In this document: piece after piece, positions 3,617 to 5,662 of the stretch | Position numbering within the stretch: position 1 is the stretch's first letter | Layout: the number at the start of each line of letters is the position of its first letter | Assembly (NCBI GenBank): GCA_031265345.1 | Contig: JAISCU010000469.1 | Coordinates: 1 to 5,662 of the forward strand | Reading direction: 5' to 3' | Length of the DNA: 5,662 nt | DNA from: Bifidobacteriaceae bacterium | GTDB taxonomy: Bacteria > Actinomycetota > Actinomycetes > Actinomycetales > WQXJ01 | The notes under the pieces: model-generated | Database searches by the model: none | Told to the model about the DNA's origin: nothing | The model's input: the letters and a program-made list of their open reading frames with translations, nothing else | Position numbers and translations under genes: made by a program

Positions 3617-5662
3617 GGCCGGACCATGGCTTGGACTCCGACGTGTCTTGTGCGTTCTTCAGCTCGCGTAGCGACCCTTTGCTCGATTATTCGGACCGCG
3701 TCAGGTGCGGGCATTGCCTGAATGCGGTCGAGGTCGGCTCGAGCGGCGGAGGCGTGGCTGCGCCAGGCTTCGGCCTGACGGGCGGCGGTGCGGTCGGGGA
3801 CTCGGAACCGGGCGGCATTGCCGTGGACGCGGGCGAGGGCGTGCTGCCGCTCGCCATGCTGCCGTCTGGTCATCGTCCGCAGATCGGCTGCGGCTCGGTC
3901 GGCATCGTGTTTGGCGGCGACCACTTGGGGCGTCGCGTCAGCAGCCTTCGCCGCCACCGACTCGGCCCACATCCGGGAGTCCCAGCCGGTCGGGGTCGCT
4001 TGCCAGCGTCCCCGCACCTGTGCCAGCGTGTCCTGGTAGGCGGTCTGCGCGGTGTCGGCGGCGCGGCGCGCTTTCCTGCGCCTGAGCGGGCCAGCGCGGC
4101 GGGTGGCCTCGTCGGCGGACGTCGTCGCCTCGCGGGCCGTTTCGAGCGTGCGGGCATCGGCAGCCGCCGCAGCTACGAGGGCGGCGAGGACTCCGGCGCG
4201 GGCGCGCTCGTGCCGGGCTTGCGCCGTCCGGGCGACGGCCTGTTGCTGGTCGCGGGCCTGCTGATGCTGGCGCTGCTGGCGGTTGAGGGCGTCGGCCCCT
4301 CGCTGCCACCGTTCCGCGTTCGCGTCGGCCCGAGCGATCAACCCGGCGAGCCGTGTCTTCTCGGCGTCAACTATGGCGACGGGGCCGTCCGCGACGAGTC
4401 CCGCCACGTCCTGGGCGGCCTGGCGTGCGGCGGCTTCCAATCCCCCGTCGGCGCGATCGCGGGCCATCGCGTCGATGAACTGGGCGCGGGCGTCCGCCAG
4501 GTCGTCAGCGACGACGTGCAGGACGTTCGTCGCGCGGCCTCGGGTCATGCCGACATACAACCCAGCGGCGCTGATCGACTCCGACAACACCGTGTGCGCG
4601 CCCGGCGCGGTGACGCCTTGGACACCGTGGGCGGTCGCCGCATACGACAGGTGCGCGTGCTCGCCCACATACTCGGCGGACAGCCGCACCGCGCGCGGGG
4701 TTCTGCGGGCCGTCCCGGCCTCGCGGACCCACACCGCGCCGTCGCCGACATGCTGCACGGTCCAGGCCTGCCGGTTCGCCACCCCGAGCGCGTTGTCGTT
4801 CTTCCGGGTTTGGATCAGGTCGCCCGCCCCGATGGGCAGCCCGTCGCTCCCGGTCACGGTCGCCGTGTCGTCCACGAGCCCGAAGGCGACCCTGCGGTCG
4901 CGTATGCACTCGTTCAACTCGGCGGCCTCTTGGTTGGTGGCGACGGTCACCGCCTCGCCGTCGCGGACGGCGGCGATGTGCTTCTGCTGCTCGTCCTCGC
5001 TGGCGTGCAGCCGGACGAGTCCGAGCGCGGCCAACTGGTCGAACACCCGGTCGGGGTCGTCCCGGTCGCGCATCGCCAGTGTGAGCGCGGCGTAGGCCTG
5101 GTCGGTGAAGCGGTGGACTTCGGCCATGTCGCAGGTCCGCCCGCGCGCATCGGCGGCCATTTCGATCACGCCGCCCCTGCCGACTGCGGGGAGTTGTGCC
5201 CGGTCGCCGACCAGCGCCACCGTGGCCCCGGCCTCGCTGACGGTGGCCAACAGGGCGATGGCGGCGTCCTGGTCGAGCATTCCGGCCTCGTCCACGACCA
5301 CCCGCTCACCCGGCGTGAGCCGTGCCCAGGCGGGCGGCCCAGTATGGACCCAACCGGTCTCCGGGTCCACCTCCCCGATACTGAGCCTGGTCCACAACCC
5401 GTCCGGGTTCCAACGCCACCCGTGCGCGTGGACCAGCGCGGCGACCGAGGTCGCGGGCACGCCCAGTTCCTCCTGGGCGACCAGGGCGGCGCGACGGGTC
5501 GGGGCGAGAACGCGCGCGATCCCCGTTAGGCCGGGGCGGTCGTCCTCCGGGTCGCGCCTGGCCCGGATCGCGGCCAGCGCTGCCCCCAGCATCGAGGTCT
5601 TGCCCGACCCGGCCGCTCCCTCCACGACCACCAGGCGGTCGGCGGACGCCGCCGCTGCCGCT
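3550..5662 (-). CDS. MobF/TraA-type conjugative relaxase, helicase and C-terminal part (5' end outside window)
   Basis: The minus-strand frame enters from the right edge (LVVVEGAAGSGKT) and ends at the TGA at 3550-3552. Counting from the GTG codon at 5631, an internal codon rather than a proven start, it has all the SF1 RecD/TraI-like helicase motifs: Walker A GAAGSGKT (5-12), VLAPTRRAA (41-49), Walker B VVVDEAG (111-117), motif III GDRAQLPAVGRGG (142-154), EVHRF (171-175), motif V TAHGVQG (333-339) and motif VI YVGMTRGR (359-366). About 300 residues follow that are Ala/Arg/Gln-rich and probably helical or coiled-coil. In MobF relaxases this helicase half follows an N-terminal TrwC-like relaxase domain that nicks oriT and is carried with the transferred strand; that domain would lie beyond position 5662 and is not seen here, so a standalone TraA-like helicase is possible. 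Motif V has Gly-Val where Arg/Lys-Ala/Ser is usual. Very high GC, long unbroken frame and typical length suggest it is functional. It is convergent with the cassette operon. Confidence 0.88.
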   Translation of the reverse strand, partial: AAAAASADRLVVVEGAAGSGKTSMLGAALAAIRARRDPEDDRPGLTGIARVLAPTRRAALVAQEELGVPATSVAALVHAHGWRWNPDGLWTRLSIGEVDPETGWVHTGPPAWARLTPGERVVVDEAGMLDQDAAIALLATVSEAGATVALVGDRAQLPAVGRGGVIEMAADARGRTCDMAEVHRFTDQAYAALTLAMRDRDDPDRVFDQLAALGLVRLHASEDEQQKHIAAVRDGEAVTVATNQEAAELNECIRDRRVAFGLVDDTATVTGSDGLPIGAGDLIQTRKNDNALGVANRQAWTVQHVGDGAVWVREAGTARRTPRAVRLSAEYVGEHAHLSYAATAHGVQGVTAPGAHTVLSESISAAGLYVGMTRGRATNVLHVVADDLADARAQFIDAMARDRADGGLEAAARQAAQDVAGLVADGPVAIVDAEKTRLAGLIARADANAERWQRGADALNRQQRQHQQARDQQQAVARTAQARHERARAGVLAALVAAAAADARTLETAREATTSADEATRRAGPLRRRKARRAADTAQTAYQDTLAQVRGRWQATPTGWDSRMWAESVAAKAADATPQVVAAKHDADRAAADLRTMTRRQHGERQHALARVHGNAARFRVPDRTAARQAEAWRSHASAARADLDRIQAMPAPDAVRIIEQRVATRAEERTRHVGVQAMVRPYPSRWARGEPPTSADGLDRRL

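Noticed and set aside
3631..5529. Long plus-strand open frame (632 codons) opposite the relaxase gene
   Set aside because: It is the GC-rich antisense shadow of the relaxase. Its translation is low-complexity Gly/Val/Arg-rich with no recognisable domain, while the minus strand carries a complete ordered set of helicase motifs.

Overview
The window looks like an accessory region from a high-GC actinobacterium (Actinomycetes; the genus cannot be told from this sequence). The evidence is the very GC-rich MobF/TraA-type conjugative helicase gene that fills the right third, IS3-family transposase fragments of actinobacterial character, GTG starts, and a possible leaderless-type promoter. No rRNA, tRNA or CRISPR array was seen.

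Layout from left to right. Positions 1-431 are insertion-sequence debris. A minus-strand fragment of one IS3-type transposase (1-123) abuts a plus-strand C-terminal fragment of a different IS3-type transposase (about 128-365). They meet in an imperfect inverted repeat formed by their equivalent catalytic-glutamate regions. The second fragment runs on to a probable IS right end at about 431, just beyond a 7-bp-stem hairpin. Positions 435-668 hold a minus-strand remnant of a conjugative relaxase/helicase (motifs V and VI only). Positions 669-772 are non-coding and probably carry the promoter of the next operon.

Positions 773-3486 hold a compact three-gene plus-strand cassette of visibly lower GC than its surroundings. 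It encodes a radical SAM protein with a reduced, five-cysteine SPASM/twitch-like C-terminus; a two-TM membrane protein with a cysteine-rich cytosolic domain that I do not recognise; and a CYTH-domain protein related to class IV adenylyl cyclase and thiamine triphosphatase. Spacing is tight (13 nt and about 19 nt), so the genes are probably co-transcribed. A fourth, 37-codon ORF with an excellent Shine-Dalgarno sequence starts 16 nt after the CYTH gene. It runs into the antisense 3' end of the next gene, so it is either a truncated fourth gene or a genuine small peptide gene.

Positions 3550-5662 are the 3' two-thirds or so of an apparently intact minus-strand MobF/TraA-type relaxase-helicase gene whose 5' end lies beyond the right edge. 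The cassette therefore sits between remnants and genes of conjugative elements, as cargo in an integrative or plasmid element.

How the cassette works is inference. A radical SAM enzyme, a CYTH enzyme acting on a nucleotide or polyphosphate, and a membrane-anchored cytosolic domain would fit a nucleotide-centred signalling, defence or modification system. I know of no described system with this composition, and this is the part of the window most worth following up.
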